The notes: generated from the sequence alone by a model not told the origin. A stretch of 64,000 nucleotides of DNA from Flavobacterium luteolum (GCF_027111275.1 NZ_CP114286.1:4760501-4824500), one strand, 5' to 3'; counted from the first letter of the stretch, positions 8,479 through 18,396 are shown. A program made the numbers and translations.

Positions 8479-11400
8479 TATATATTATTATAAGTAAATC
8501 TTTTGATGAATGAATTATGTTTTCTAAATAAAGAAACATCTATTTCTAATGTTTTTTTATTGGAATTTTCTAATATCATTTTTAGTTCGGTTTTTCTTCT
8601 CTTTAATTTATTTTCTTCAATAGAAGATCCTATTGAAGGTGGCTGATTAACATAATGATCTAATGTTGAGAAATCTAAAGTTTTTATTCCCAAAAAGTAT
8701 TCAAATGACCCAATTAAATCTTTGAATTTTCCTATTGGTAATGCTAATAAAAACATAATTGCTAGTAATTCTTTCTCCTCAATTTCATCTTTATAATCAA
8801 AGTCTTCGTGAGTTTTTACTATTCTATAAATATTTAGAAAACGTTTTATAGCTCTTGGGTTGTTGCCAATTATTTCTGTTAAGCTTTTAATTTGTTCAAT
8901 TTCTTCATCGGTTATGTCTAAAGCTCTAATTTGTTCTTCATTTATAATTTCTTCTTTTATAGGTGTAATTGGAATATTTAAAGGTTTAGTGATTTTTTGT
9001 TCTTCTTTTTCATCCAATCCAATTTTATCTACATCTATAGAATCTAGATCTATAGAATCTACAGTAGTGTTATTTTCTAGTTCATCTTTTTTAATTACAG
9101 CTCCTAAATTATGTTTTGTTTTTGCTAATTTTTCAATCATATTTTTGATACTATTGTCTTCAGCTTCTTTTAAATGAAAAGGAACTTGGAATATTTTTTC
9201 TAAATAATTGGATGGAGAAATAGCTTCTTCGTTTTCACTACTTTGATTAAAGAGATTTTTATATTTTTTTTGCAAAGCAGTCTTAACCCATCTAGGATCA
9301 ACACCAACTACCACCACAAAAAGAGGGAAAGCCATTAATAAGTTCACTGCTTCTAAAACTTCAACCACTCGTTCCTCGGGGCAACGGTCTAAATCATCAA
9401 TATAGAGGATGATACGTTCAAGCGGCTTCTCAAACATTGATTTAAATTCATCACTTTCTTTATTCTTCGAAGCTTCTATATTATGGTCAATGAGCAAATC
9501 ACTTAGCACTTCAAAATCTTTTCTTATAACAGATACAATTCCTAAATGTTTTTTATAGTCCTCACTATTCGCTCTTTTTTCTATAAATGTGTATAATGCT
9601 TCTGTTGACAAAGCATTTTCTAGTTTAAATTTTATTTTATTTTTTATCTCTTTAACACTACTAATTTGTTGCTCTATACTTTTTATCTCCTCTTTACTAT
9701 TTGTAATCTCAAAACTTAAAGCTTTTTCTCTTTGTTTAAATTTAAATAATGCATCAGCTTTTTCAGTTTCATAATTTTCTTTTATTTTCCAAAAAGAGGC
9801 TATTAGAGGTTGAAGTTTATTGTACGTATCAACAGCTCTTTTCCAAAAATTTCCAACTAAAATAATAAAACTTAAAGTTTTTGCCGTAAAGGAAAAGTCT
9901 TGCCAACTAGCTAGTAATGAGGTTGTAAAAGTGAAAATGGGTGTTAGATAAATTATTAATAATATTCCAATCAACCATATAGTATTGACTAACCATTTGT
10001 CCCTTTTAAAGAAAACTTTTATAAATGTATATTTAGATTGTACTTGATTGCATAATTCATCAGGAGAAATCCAATATTTTTCTGGAACGATATTAGCTAA
10101 ATCTTTAGTAGATTTAATAAATGTTGGGTTTTCGTTTAAAGATTGTTCAATAGTACTTTTAACTTTAAATTTTTCGTTTACATTTTTTAATACCTTTTCA
10201 AGTGTATTTTGTTTTATAGTGGATATTTTCTTTTTTAATTCTCTTTTAGAATTAATTTGTTGTCTATAAAGCCCAAAAAGTTGAGTATTAATAATCTTAT
10301 TTTGCTTTTCTAAAAAAGAAATTTCATCTTTAGCTATATTTAGATTTTGTGCTAGTTTTTTTTCTATTTCTTTTTTGAAATTCTTTGCTTTATTATCACC
10401 ACTTATATATTCTTGTAATCCTTCAAAAATGCGAGTTACAATACTTGCCCAAAGATTTGCATCCATATAGGACCAAGCATTGAAATGCACATGCGCAATA
10501 CCCTCGCAAAAGGCATTTTGAGGATTTGTTAAGGATAATTTTTGAATATCTTCTTTCAGCTTATGCATAAAAAAACTTTTTCCAGACCCCCATTTTCCTA
10601 ATAAAGCTATTGCTAAAGGTGGAATAAAACTTTTAGCAACCATAACTCGTGCAAAAGCTTCAACATCTTTTTTAATATCTAGATGATCTTCACCTGTTTC
10701 AGAATCACATAGCAGACCAGGTATAGATGTTATGTTATGATTAATATCTGGATTGCTTATTGAAGAAGAAAGATTTATTGAATTAGCGTTTATTATCTTT
10801 TCTATTTCATTGTAATCCAAACTAGAAAGAATATTTTCTAAATCTATTAGATTTGGTGTTGTAATGGTATCTCTATAAAAACTTAAACCTTTAATATCAA
10901 TTTTCTTATTTTTTATTATCCAGTTAACTTTAATATTAATTCCATTATTTAAATTATCGATTACTAAACCTAAACCTTTGAATCTTAAATAATTTTTGCC
11001 ATCTTTAGTTGCGTAAGTTGATTTAAGGATAACAAAATCACCTTCTTTAATATTATTAATTATTTCTGAATATTGTCCGTCTTCATAACCATTTTCCCAA
11101 ATATTATTTTGATAAAATCTGTTTGATTGATCTCCTGAATTCCCCCAATTTGAACCAACCAGATAAAAATCAAATCCAGAATTATTAATGAATTTTTTAA
11201 TTATTAAATTTTCATCAACCTTTATAGAATCACCAATTTTATTTTGATTTGTTTCATCAATTTCAATATATGAATTTTTAACATTAATTTCTTGGTAAAA
11301 TTCTTCTCCTTTTTTGTCATTTGGAATAGAAATTATAAATTGAGAATTATTAATACTGTTTTTTGTCTCTTCTAAAACTTTGATAGTTATTTTATAACTA

Positions 11401-11765
11401 TCACTATAACTTAAATTTCCAATGCCTGTAGCCATAAGTGGAAGCCAAATCTTTTTGCCAGATAATGTTTGAATGTGGAATCTGATAGCTTGTTTAAGAT
11501 TCTCATTTAAATTATTTATAGGATTACCAATTCCAACTGTAACTACGAATAGAATAGGTTTGCCATTAAGCTGAAATAAATCAAATCCCTTTCCTAAATT
11601 AAGTTGTTTTAAAATTGATTGATCATAACCATATGCTCTAAGAACCATTTGGTTTAATTCACCAATTGCTCCTTCAGAATTTATAGAAACTATCGCAACA
11701 TCTGCATCTTTTGGAGAAGCACCTAATTTTACTTGTATATTTTCATTGAAAAAAAAGAAAAACAT
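8478..11765 (-). CDS. Macro-like / PUA-like / KAP P-loop NTPase fusion
   Basis: A 1095-residue protein between hsdM and hsdS, abutting both (2 bp from hsdM, touching hsdS). Residues about 10-150 look like a macro-type nucleotide-binding fold (WLPLMATGIGNLSYSDS). Residues about 198-305 look like a PUA/EVE-type domain (FYLVGSNWGNSGDQSNRFY, then EGDFVILKS). From about 365 follows a KAP NTPase: Walker A GKWGSGKS (390-397), two hydrophobic helices at about 591-640 in the usual KAP insert, and Walker B ILYIDDLDRC (786-795) with VVVVGVDPRW after it. KAP proteins are membrane-linked NTPases, often in defence loci. A link to the RM system is inferred from the shared operon. The first two domain names are fold guesses. 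Confidence 0.75.
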   Translation of the reverse strand: MFFFFFNENIQVKLGASPKDADVAIVSINSEGAIGELNQMVLRAYGYDQSILKQLNLGKGFDLFQLNGKPILFVVTVGIGNPINNLNENLKQAIRFHIQTLSGKKIWLPLMATGIGNLSYSDSYKITIKVLEETKNSINNSQFIISIPNDKKGEEFYQEINVKNSYIEIDETNQNKIGDSIKVDENLIIKKFINNSGFDFYLVGSNWGNSGDQSNRFYQNNIWENGYEDGQYSEIINNIKEGDFVILKSTYATKDGKNYLRFKGLGLVIDNLNNGINIKVNWIIKNKKIDIKGLSFYRDTITTPNLIDLENILSSLDYNEIEKIINANSINLSSSISNPDINHNITSIPGLLCDSETGEDHLDIKKDVEAFARVMVAKSFIPPLAIALLGKWGSGKSFFMHKLKEDIQKLSLTNPQNAFCEGIAHVHFNAWSYMDANLWASIVTRIFEGLQEYISGDNKAKNFKKEIEKKLAQNLNIAKDEISFLEKQNKIINTQLFGLYRQQINSKRELKKKISTIKQNTLEKVLKNVNEKFKVKSTIEQSLNENPTFIKSTKDLANIVPEKYWISPDELCNQVQSKYTFIKVFFKRDKWLVNTIWLIGILLIIYLTPIFTFTTSLLASWQDFSFTAKTLSFIILVGNFWKRAVDTYNKLQPLIASFWKIKENYETEKADALFKFKQREKALSFEITNSKEEIKSIEQQISSVKEIKNKIKFKLENALSTEALYTFIEKRANSEDYKKHLGIVSVIRKDFEVLSDLLIDHNIEASKNKESDEFKSMFEKPLERIILYIDDLDRCPEERVVEVLEAVNLLMAFPLFVVVVGVDPRWVKTALQKKYKNLFNQSSENEEAISPSNYLEKIFQVPFHLKEAEDNSIKNMIEKLAKTKHNLGAVIKKDELENNTTVDSIDLDSIDVDKIGLDEKEEQKITKPLNIPITPIKEEIINEEQIRALDITDEEIEQIKSLTEIIGNNPRAIKRFLNIYRIVKTHEDFDYKDEIEEKELLAIMFLLALPIGKFKDLIGSFEYFLGIKTLDFSTLDHYVNQPPSIGSSIEENKLKRRKTELKMILENSNKKTLEIDVSLFRKHNSFIKRFTYNNI

Positions 11766-11767
11766 AA

Positions 11768-13357
11768 TTATAATTTATTGAAATTAGATAAAATCCTTTG
11801 TTGTAATTCATTTCCTTTAGCAAATTGTTCTTCCAATTGTTTTTTTAGGAATTTCATTTTATCATCAAACAAAATACCGTCGTCTTCAACTTCTTCAGTA
11901 CCCACATAAATACCAGGTGTGAGTTTATAATCTTGTTTTCTGACTTCTTCGATGGTTGCATTATAAGAATATCCATCACTGTTTTCATAAATGCTATTAA
12001 TATTACGCCATGCATGATAGGTTTCTGCAACTTTATCAATATCAGCATCAGTAAAAACACGTAATTTTCTACTTTCCATAGTTCCCATTTTACTGGTATC
12101 TATAAATAGAATTTCATTGTTGCGTTCTCTATGAACACCATCTTTTCCGTCACGATTTTTGCTCAAAATAAATATACATGCAGGGATTCCTGTAGTTAAA
12201 AACAGTTTATCAGGTAAACGTACAATACAGTCTATCATACTATTATTTATCATAAATTCACGTACATTTTTTTCACCTTTGTTGTTTGATGTCATAGCTC
12301 CATTCGCCATTACAACAGATGCCGTTCCGGTAGCGCTCAAGTGGCTCCAAAAAGTTTGCATCCACATATAATTTGCACTTCCGTCTGTAGTAAATTCTTC
12401 TTTTGGTCCAAATAAGCGAGGGTCATTTTCTGGGAGGTCTTCGGGATGCCACTGGCTTACATTAAAAGGTGGGTTTACAATAATAAAATCTGCTTTTAGA
12501 TCAGGGAATTTGTCATTAAGTAAAGAATCACCTAAACGAACATCAAAAGATAGATCACGTAAAGCAAGATTCATTTTGCATAAACGTAATGTACCATCAT
12601 AGCGTTCTTGCCCATAGATCGAGATATTTTTTTTATCGCCACCATGAGATTCAAGAAATTTGAGAGACTGGACAAACATGCCTCCGGAACCACAAGCTGC
12701 ATCAAATATTTTTCCTTGATAAGGCTCAATCATTTCTACCATCAAACGAACGATACTGCCAGGGGTAAAGAATTGTCCAGCACCAGATCCTTCCGCAATA
12801 GCAAATTTCCCAATGTAGTATTCATATACACGTCCCAAAATATCGCTTTCAGGATTTTCCTTTTGAGAAAGTTTTGGATTAGAAAGTAAATTAATAAGTC
12901 CACCAACTTGTCGTGGAGATAATTGACTTTTCACAAAAAGACGTGGTAGTATGCCTTTTAAATCGGGTCTAAATTCTGCTAATGTTGAATCTAAAATATC
13001 AAAAGCATCATCAATAATTACTTTAATATTGTCTTGCTCAGCATTATCTTTTAAGTATTCCCAAGAAGCTTCTTTTGGAATAATATAAATATTTCTTGAA
13101 ATATACTCATCAGTATCTTCCAATACATAATTAATTTCGTCTTGATTTTGGGTATAGTAACCTGAAGTTTTATCTTGAACTAAATGCAGTAATTCTTCTT
13201 TTCTAATTTCATAACGTTCGGAAATATGCTTTAGAAAGATTAGAGGTAAAATATAGTCTTTATATTGATTTTCAGCAACAGCACCCCTTAATTCATTTGC
13301 AGCTTTCCATAGTTCTTGCTCAAAATTGATATCTGCTTTTATAGTATTTTTTGACAT
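11768..13357 (-). CDS. hsdM: Type I restriction-modification DNA methyltransferase HsdM
   Basis: A 529-residue N6-adenine methyltransferase. The N-terminal helical HsdM domain (FEQELWKAANELRG) leads to the catalytic domain with SAM motif I DAACGSGG (219-226) and target motif IV NPPF (295-298). SGAGQFFTPG just before motif I is typical of HsdM. It is the first gene of a minus-strand operon hsdM-KAP-hsdS. With a broken HsdS and no hsdR in the window, its methylation role is uncertain, although the methyltransferase itself looks intact. Confidence 0.95.
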   Translation of the reverse strand: MSKNTIKADINFEQELWKAANELRGAVAENQYKDYILPLIFLKHISERYEIRKEELLHLVQDKTSGYYTQNQDEINYVLEDTDEYISRNIYIIPKEASWEYLKDNAEQDNIKVIIDDAFDILDSTLAEFRPDLKGILPRLFVKSQLSPRQVGGLINLLSNPKLSQKENPESDILGRVYEYYIGKFAIAEGSGAGQFFTPGSIVRLMVEMIEPYQGKIFDAACGSGGMFVQSLKFLESHGGDKKNISIYGQERYDGTLRLCKMNLALRDLSFDVRLGDSLLNDKFPDLKADFIIVNPPFNVSQWHPEDLPENDPRLFGPKEEFTTDGSANYMWMQTFWSHLSATGTASVVMANGAMTSNNKGEKNVREFMINNSMIDCIVRLPDKLFLTTGIPACIFILSKNRDGKDGVHRERNNEILFIDTSKMGTMESRKLRVFTDADIDKVAETYHAWRNINSIYENSDGYSYNATIEEVRKQDYKLTPGIYVGTEEVEDDGILFDDKMKFLKKQLEEQFAKGNELQQRILSNFNKL

Positions 13358-14182
13358 TCTAGATTTTAATATTATTACAAATTGTAATCTGCTAAGATAT
13401 CGAAAAAATGATTTTTATTTATAAGCAAAACCGTAATTCTATTTTAATTATTTAGAGTTTTAATAAAAAAACAAATGAGAAAGATTTAGAATGAAGGTAA
13501 TACCCCTTATATGGAGCAAGAAAGCGGGAAAGAAAATCCTTTATTAAAATAGGGCGGGGGTGTTTTTGACGAATATTTTTCTTCAAAAGTTTCATCTTTT
13601 TTCATAATCAAACAGTTTTTAAAAAAAGGTGAATCTTAGCGGATAGTTTGTTTCGTTAAGATAATTCCAATAGTGCCGATTTTTAGATTTGTTAGAGTTG
13701 TTTGTTTTTTATAGTTAAATTGATTCTATAAAAAATGAATGTTATTTCAAGCTAATACTGTTATAAAAGTATAATGAATAATTGATTAGATGTATTATTT
13801 TTAATTAGGTGTGTAAGTAATGTACTAAACAAAGTTATATTTTAATTTTGTGTCTTGTTTTTTTACATTTTTGAAAATTTGGCGTCTTTTGAGAAAATAT
13901 AGCCTTAAGAAATATATTTAAAATAATAAATGATTAAAAAGGCAAGATTTAGAGATGTTATAATTTTACTTATAATGACTGTCATTTCTGGTTTTTAGTA
14001 TGTGTTTTTGATATAAAATAACATTAAAAAATCGAATGGATTGAAGTAGTGTAAAATTGGTACGATGAAGAAAGGAAGATTTTTATTATTGTCTAATATT
14101 GCTTAAACGAGTTCTCTCGTATTGGTCCTTTGTCAAGGTGTTTTAAGAATATGGACTAAATATGGACTAATTGTATAAAATA

Positions 14183-14224
14183 AAAATCCCTAAACATTGA
14201 GAATCAATACTTTAGGGATTTTTT
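14183..14224 (+). terminator. Hairpin with T run at module junction
   Basis: AAAATCCCTAAA pairs with TTTAGGGATTTT, followed by more T. The T run passes directly into the AAGTGAC att-like core. It is symmetrical and could stop transcription from either side. Confidence 0.6.
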
Positions 14225-14290
14225 AAGTGACGGGGACAGGACAAATTACAACATCATTTTTGGATGATTTGAAGAAATTGGCTTTCTATA
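14225..14290. other. Internal att-like core with conserved element left end
   Basis: AAGTGAC matches the tRNA-Arg 3' end core found at 2330 and 38067. The following 55 bases (ACAAATTACAA, CATTTTT, GATGATTTGAAGAAATTGGCTT) resemble 2340-2388, roughly three quarters identical by eye. This suggests that a second element begins here. The sequence to the left of the core differs from the other two sites. Confidence 0.5.
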
Positions 14291-14642
14291 TGTAGTGGTC
14301 TGTCTTTCATTGGCTTTGCAAATTTGGTTTAGATGTCCCGTTGGGGATTGATGCAAAAATTATAAAAAACTCAATTGATTCATGGCATAACACTAATATA
14401 AATTTACAAATATTATAGAGCATTTGAAAAGATTGTTATAGTTAAGGCAGGATTGTCTTTCTTTGGCTCTATGAATTGCTTTATGCGATTTAGGTTTCGT
14501 GGTACTAAGGTAATCCCTTTCATTGGAGTTGTTCGCGCTATGCGCTACACATGAGCGGTAGAGAATTGGTGAAGTAATCTTTTTGAGCCGAATCCCGGTT
14601 TTATTGTATAATTTTTTTAGGAGCTTTATCCCGCTATCCGCT

Positions 14643-15611
14643 TCAATCTTTTGCGCCGAACCCCGGCGCAGAAGGATTTTTACTGCTATCGGGGCTAGGA
14701 TTTTTCTTCATATTCTTTAAAAAAGCTGATCCGCCTTTTGCTAAATCTTCCTTATCAGGAGATGTGGATACGGTCTTGGCTTTTCCTTTTACCATAGTTT
14801 CGGCAACAAAAACAACCTGTCCTTTTTTGTTGGCAAAATAATCTGAATGCAGCACGCGGAAATGGCCTTTTCTGAAATGAGGCATTTTGGAGAGCGTTGA
14901 TTTCTCGGTATCACGTATTTTATCGGATAGGCCGATGGTAAAGTTCTCCGCCTTATTGTGCTGGGTTTTCTCCAGCAGATCATGGGGAACGCCGTCTTTC
15001 ACGCAGTCCGGGAAACATTTCATATAGGCGATGGTATTGATGGCAAGGCGGAACATTTTTGAGGCTTCCAGTGCAACCTGATCATTCCTTTTGAGGGTTT
15101 CCGTGTAGAATCTGTCGGCCATGCGCCCGCCGTTCTGCCCTTGTGAAAAATACAGCTCCACGCTTCCGTCTTCTTCTACGCTTAAAGAAAAGGCGTAGCC
15201 CTCCGCCTCGTAGGGCAGGTGCAGGGCAAATTGGTAGGTTACATGGCGGGTCTTCTCTTTGGAGTACAGACGTAGCACCTCATGGTCGCGTCCATTCTCA
15301 TAAAGGAACTGTTTGACGCCCTGCATGTCCGAGAGCGCGGTCTCCTGCAGAAAGTTCCGAAGCTGGCGGTCCAGAAAAAAAAGGTGCATGAGCTCTCCTG
15401 CCGCATCCTTTCTCCAGAGCTCGAGCCCTGACACCATAAGTCCTCTCATCTCTGGGAATTCAAAAGATGTATCGGGAGCGGCCAGCATATTGCGGCGCAG
15501 TATGGAGAATATCTGGTCGTTTGAAAAGTATGGCGTGAATTTTTTCTGGGTGGCGTAAAGCTCCTGCCAGAAGAATTTAAGTGGTCTGCTGTAATATATC
15601 TTTCGGGCCAT
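14643..15611 (-). CDS. Hypothetical protein of 322 residues
   Basis: Not recognised. The frame is open back to an ATG at 15686, but the segment before the Met at 15611 is AT-rich and unlike the rest, so I take MARKIYYSRPLKFFWQEL as the start. The middle is a mixed globular region. Near residue 250 lies a short PHFRKGHFRVL motif followed by a beta-rich stretch. A similar layout occurs at the C-termini of some mobile-element proteins of unknown role, which I state only as a resemblance. The tail is Pro/Ser/Lys-rich and disordered. Base composition is clearly richer in GC than most of the island, suggesting a separate origin. Confidence 0.6.
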   Translation of the reverse strand: MARKIYYSRPLKFFWQELYATQKKFTPYFSNDQIFSILRRNMLAAPDTSFEFPEMRGLMVSGLELWRKDAAGELMHLFFLDRQLRNFLQETALSDMQGVKQFLYENGRDHEVLRLYSKEKTRHVTYQFALHLPYEAEGYAFSLSVEEDGSVELYFSQGQNGGRMADRFYTETLKRNDQVALEASKMFRLAINTIAYMKCFPDCVKDGVPHDLLEKTQHNKAENFTIGLSDKIRDTEKSTLSKMPHFRKGHFRVLHSDYFANKKGQVVFVAETMVKGKAKTVSTSPDKEDLAKGGSAFLKNMKKNPSPDSSKNPSAPGFGAKD

Positions 15612-15726
15612 GGGATATTTTAAATTACTGTAAATGTAGCATTTAAAATCGTTCATATATTCTGCAATATAAAAAAAGCCCCGCAAAAAATTATGATTTT
15701 ATGCGATATGAAAGATTCAAAAGTAT

Positions 15727-15925
15727 TTCAGCCGTTTACTTTGTCCATATGGTAGCGGGAGAGCCATTTTTCCATCCGCTGGAGCAACTGGATTTACTGC
15801 GGGTCACCCGTGGGGTCTGAAAGCCCTGTTATGGTCCTTGAGTAATGGAATTTTTTGTCCTCAAAGAGGCAGGTGAACTTAGGGAGTTCATTATGGGAAA
15901 CGATAGGGTTTGATGAGCTTATTTA
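15727..15925 (-). pseudogene. Gene fragment with internal stop
   Basis: Reading minus from about 15920, a coding-like frame gives SNPIVSHNELPKFTCLFEDK and then FHYSRTITGLSDPTGDPQ. It meets a TAA and continues as IQLLQRMEKWLSRYHMDKVNG before a second stop. Its codon choice and GC level match the gene at 14643. No start is available because an in-frame stop lies just upstream near 15930. It looks like the remnant of a gene once upstream of the 14643 gene. Confidence 0.4.
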
Positions 15926-16246
15926 TCAGTCTTCATTATCGAAGTACGATACTGCGACATCATGTTTTCCAGTTATCATAGGTTCTCCGCCTGTTACTCC
16001 TCGGCGGGTTGTACAAGTTAGATATAGATCTTCAGTTTCTAAAATAGCGAACACTGGCTCATTGTTGGAAGGACTGTTTTGTCCAACCATTTCAGTTAAT
16101 GTTCTTCCATTATGCTCGAAAGTTATGCTATAGATTTTTTTGTTTCTGTTAACGTTAAATCCTTGAGATTCTATAAAACGAATTATGGAATTTTCTAGAA
16201 AGTTTTCCGCTTTATCTGAATCAATGATTGGAATGAAAAATTTCAT
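15926..16246 (-). CDS. Hypothetical protein of 106 residues
   Basis: Not recognised. The protein starts MKFFIPIIDSDKAENFLE and appears to be a small alpha/beta domain, with a Gly-rich GVTGGEPM stretch near residue 85 and an acidic end. No signal peptide or membrane segment. It lies 43 bases downstream of the AlbA_2 protein gene in the same direction and could belong to that operon. Confidence 0.55.
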   Translation of the reverse strand: MKFFIPIIDSDKAENFLENSIIRFIESQGFNVNRNKKIYSITFEHNGRTLTEMVGQNSPSNNEPVFAILETEDLYLTCTTRRGVTGGEPMITGKHDVAVSYFDNED

Positions 16247-16289
16247 ATATATCTATTTATGAGTGAGACGTATTATAGCGTGATGATTT

Positions 16290-17291
16290 TTACATTTTAA
16301 AAGATATGATTTTGCTGAATGCACCATCTGTAAAATCATCACTTCTAATTATAACTTTAGCTTCAATTATTTCAGCTTTGTTTCCAAATACAATAATCGA
16401 TTGATCGAAAATATCCTCACAAGCAGAATTTTGTTTTAGATTGATAGCAAACTTATTTTTTAATTGATTGAGCTGAACAATAAATTCGGTTTGATTCTCT
16501 TTTGCATTAATATTAAGGTTGCCTAAAACAAAAGTGTCAGAATAGTTAATCGGCGAAAGATAGTTTTTTGGTTTTTGGGAATTTTCCACTTTTTTTATTT
16601 TCCGCAAAAAATGTTCTTCTAATATAATTGTGTATTGATCTGATTTTTTAATGAATATTTCAACATCCAAATCGATTGATCTGTTTGATTTATTGATCAA
16701 TTTTAAATCAATATAATTTACATCCCATCTATCCATTTCCGCGCTTGAAGGTTTCCCGGCATTTGGAATGATATCGATGTCTTCTTTGCGATTTATATAT
16801 TTCTTCTTACTCTGGATTATATCATCTAATTCTTTTCTTCCTATTTTGTTTGTCGAAGTTCCGACTTTGATAAATCCGTCTCCATATTTAAATTCGGTTT
16901 TGTCATTAATTGGATTTTTCATTTCTTTTTTAAACAAATATGGCCGGTTACAGTTAGCATATAGCCTAAAAAAGGAAATGGTTTTGCCCTTGAAAGTGAG
17001 ATGATGGTATTCGAAATTTATTGCAGGTTCAATGTTTTCATTTATAAACTGACGATATTGCGCTTCATCAGTTGGATTTTCAACTCCAAAAATAGTTTTT
17101 GTTTTGTCCTGATTTTCTTTTATACCAATTATGATATACTTTTCATCATCTGACAAGTGATTTGCAAATGCGGAAAAGTCTTTGAGAATTTCATTCCTTT
17201 TAGCATCTTTCCCTAAAATATATTCTGTTTTTTTGAAATCTACTTTGTGGCTTTCGCTTTCATATTTAATTATTTCGATAACTTTTTGCAC
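16290..17291 (-). CDS. AlbA_2 (Schlafen-type) domain protein
   Basis: A 333-residue protein. The N-terminal 165 residues match the AlbA_2/Schlafen pattern: HKVDFKKTEYIL, then NEILKDFSAFANHLSDDEKY, IIIGIKE and later FIKVGTSTNKIGRKEL. In the family this fold is found in nucleic-acid-associated proteins and in RNA-cleaving Schlafen proteins. The C-terminal half (about 190-333) is a beta-rich region of unknown function. The PIN-like protein gene lies 96 bases upstream in the same direction, so the two may form a toxin- or defence-like pair. The pairing is inference. Confidence 0.75.
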   Translation of the reverse strand: MQKVIEIIKYESESHKVDFKKTEYILGKDAKRNEILKDFSAFANHLSDDEKYIIIGIKENQDKTKTIFGVENPTDEAQYRQFINENIEPAINFEYHHLTFKGKTISFFRLYANCNRPYLFKKEMKNPINDKTEFKYGDGFIKVGTSTNKIGRKELDDIIQSKKKYINRKEDIDIIPNAGKPSSAEMDRWDVNYIDLKLINKSNRSIDLDVEIFIKKSDQYTIILEEHFLRKIKKVENSQKPKNYLSPINYSDTFVLGNLNINAKENQTEFIVQLNQLKNKFAINLKQNSACEDIFDQSIIVFGNKAEIIEAKVIIRSDDFTDGAFSKIISFKM

Positions 17292-17387
17292 AATCTTACT
17301 TTTTTAAATTAAAAACTTTCTGATCCTGTATCAGATTTGTCGTTTAAGACGCGAGATTTTATGTCTATGTCTAATAGTAAAATGGTT

Positions 17388-18341
17388 TTATTGGCAGATA
17401 TTTATTTTTTCGTATTCTTCAGCTTTAATTACTACAGTTTTTATTTTCAATTTTTCAAATGTCTTTTCAGCTTTGTATTTGCATCTATGGTCATTGGTTA
17501 TAAAAAAGTCGCAGTGCGAAGCGTAAAAAGTATGTAGTGCGTCATCGAACATATTATTAAAATTACTGTCTGTTTTATAGCCTTGCAGGTCATACTTATA
17601 AAACGTTTCAATAATTTTTGAATAGGCTTTATTCTCGCTGGTTTTTGATTTTGGCTCGTACAATTCGGAGATTTCAAATATATCCAAATGCTTCGGCAAA
17701 CCTTCGAAATTTGATTTTATGGATTTAAGCATTTGCGGATTATTTCTATGTTTAGTTAGGCCTTGTACTAGATATGCTTTAAAAGACTTATACAAGCTGT
17801 AATCAGATTTTAATCTGCTTTGAAAATCAAAAATGTCTTCCATCAATGACAGTTGATTGTTTTCAATTCTTGATTTTGGATACATGATCCCAAACATTGG
17901 GTCAGCTGAATATGCTTTTTTAAATTCAGGCGGAAGTGGAATTAATTTATATATTTCTGCAAGATTAGGTGCATTGGGTATTTCGTCAAATGAAAGCACT
18001 TCAAGAAATGAAGCTGGTTCGAATTGCCATTCATTTTTTTTATCTTCAAAGAATTCATCTATTTTTCTGAAATGCCAAGTTGCTTCGTTTCTTCCCCAAT
18101 ACTGGCATATACAAAGATCTCTGGTTAGCTTTTTTATGTAATTTAAATGTCCATCAATAAAATCTGGATTTTTTTGATAACCTCTGAATAAATCGTTTAA
18201 ATGAGCATTTGAATAGGGAACAATGATTTTTTTTTCAAGAATCAAGTTTTCGATCTCTGTATAAATAGTCCTTTCATCAGGTTCTAATTTTTCTTTTTTT
18301 TCAATTCTATCAAAAATATTTAAATCAATATATACATTCAT
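17388..18341 (-). CDS. PIN-like nuclease domain protein
   Basis: A 317-residue protein that starts VYIDLNIFDRI (D6) and ends with a PIN-type C-terminal half: FDDALHTFYASHCDFFITND (D266/D267, D284) followed by a predicted strand KTVVIKAEEY. These spaced acidic residues are the usual metal-binding set of PIN ribonucleases. The long helical middle (about 60-250) makes it larger than standalone VapC toxins. It is located upstream of the AlbA_2 gene and downstream of a tRNA-like gene. Probable RNA-targeting effector; the role is inferred. Confidence 0.65.
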   Translation of the reverse strand: MNVYIDLNIFDRIEKKEKLEPDERTIYTEIENLILEKKIIVPYSNAHLNDLFRGYQKNPDFIDGHLNYIKKLTRDLCICQYWGRNEATWHFRKIDEFFEDKKNEWQFEPASFLEVLSFDEIPNAPNLAEIYKLIPLPPEFKKAYSADPMFGIMYPKSRIENNQLSLMEDIFDFQSRLKSDYSLYKSFKAYLVQGLTKHRNNPQMLKSIKSNFEGLPKHLDIFEISELYEPKSKTSENKAYSKIIETFYKYDLQGYKTDSNFNNMFDDALHTFYASHCDFFITNDHRCKYKAEKTFEKLKIKTVVIKAEEYEKINICQ

Positions 18342-18372
18342 TGCTTTGAGTTTAATAAAGAATTAAAATGGG

Positions 18373-18392
18373 AAAAGCCCCGAAGGGCTTTT
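18373..18392 (-). terminator. Terminator of the tRNA-like gene
   Basis: AAAAGCCC-CGAA-GGGCTTTT forms a compact hairpin with a stable-type loop, 5 bases downstream of the tRNA 3' end on the minus strand. It supports the idea that the tRNA is transcribed as its own unit. Confidence 0.7.
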
Positions 18393-18396
18393 CTTG

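Larger units (their letters stand above)
13358..14642. other. Long gene-free stretch between the two island modules
   Basis: About 1.3 kb with no convincing coding frame. The part up to 14160 is very AT-rich and holds the hsdM upstream region. A terminator-like hairpin (14183-14222) and an AAGTGAC att-like core (14225-14290) mark a probable junction between elements. From about 14440 the DNA becomes richer in GC, and its end flows into the next gene. A degraded integrase could be expected here but is not visible. Confidence 0.5.

Noticed and set aside
8860..9774. Plus-strand frames opposite the KAP gene
   Set aside because: They mirror the helical and Lys/Glu-rich codons of the real gene and have no start context or known motif.
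13400..14640. Tyrosine integrase gene expected near the internal junction
   Set aside because: No open frame or integrase motif was found on either strand.
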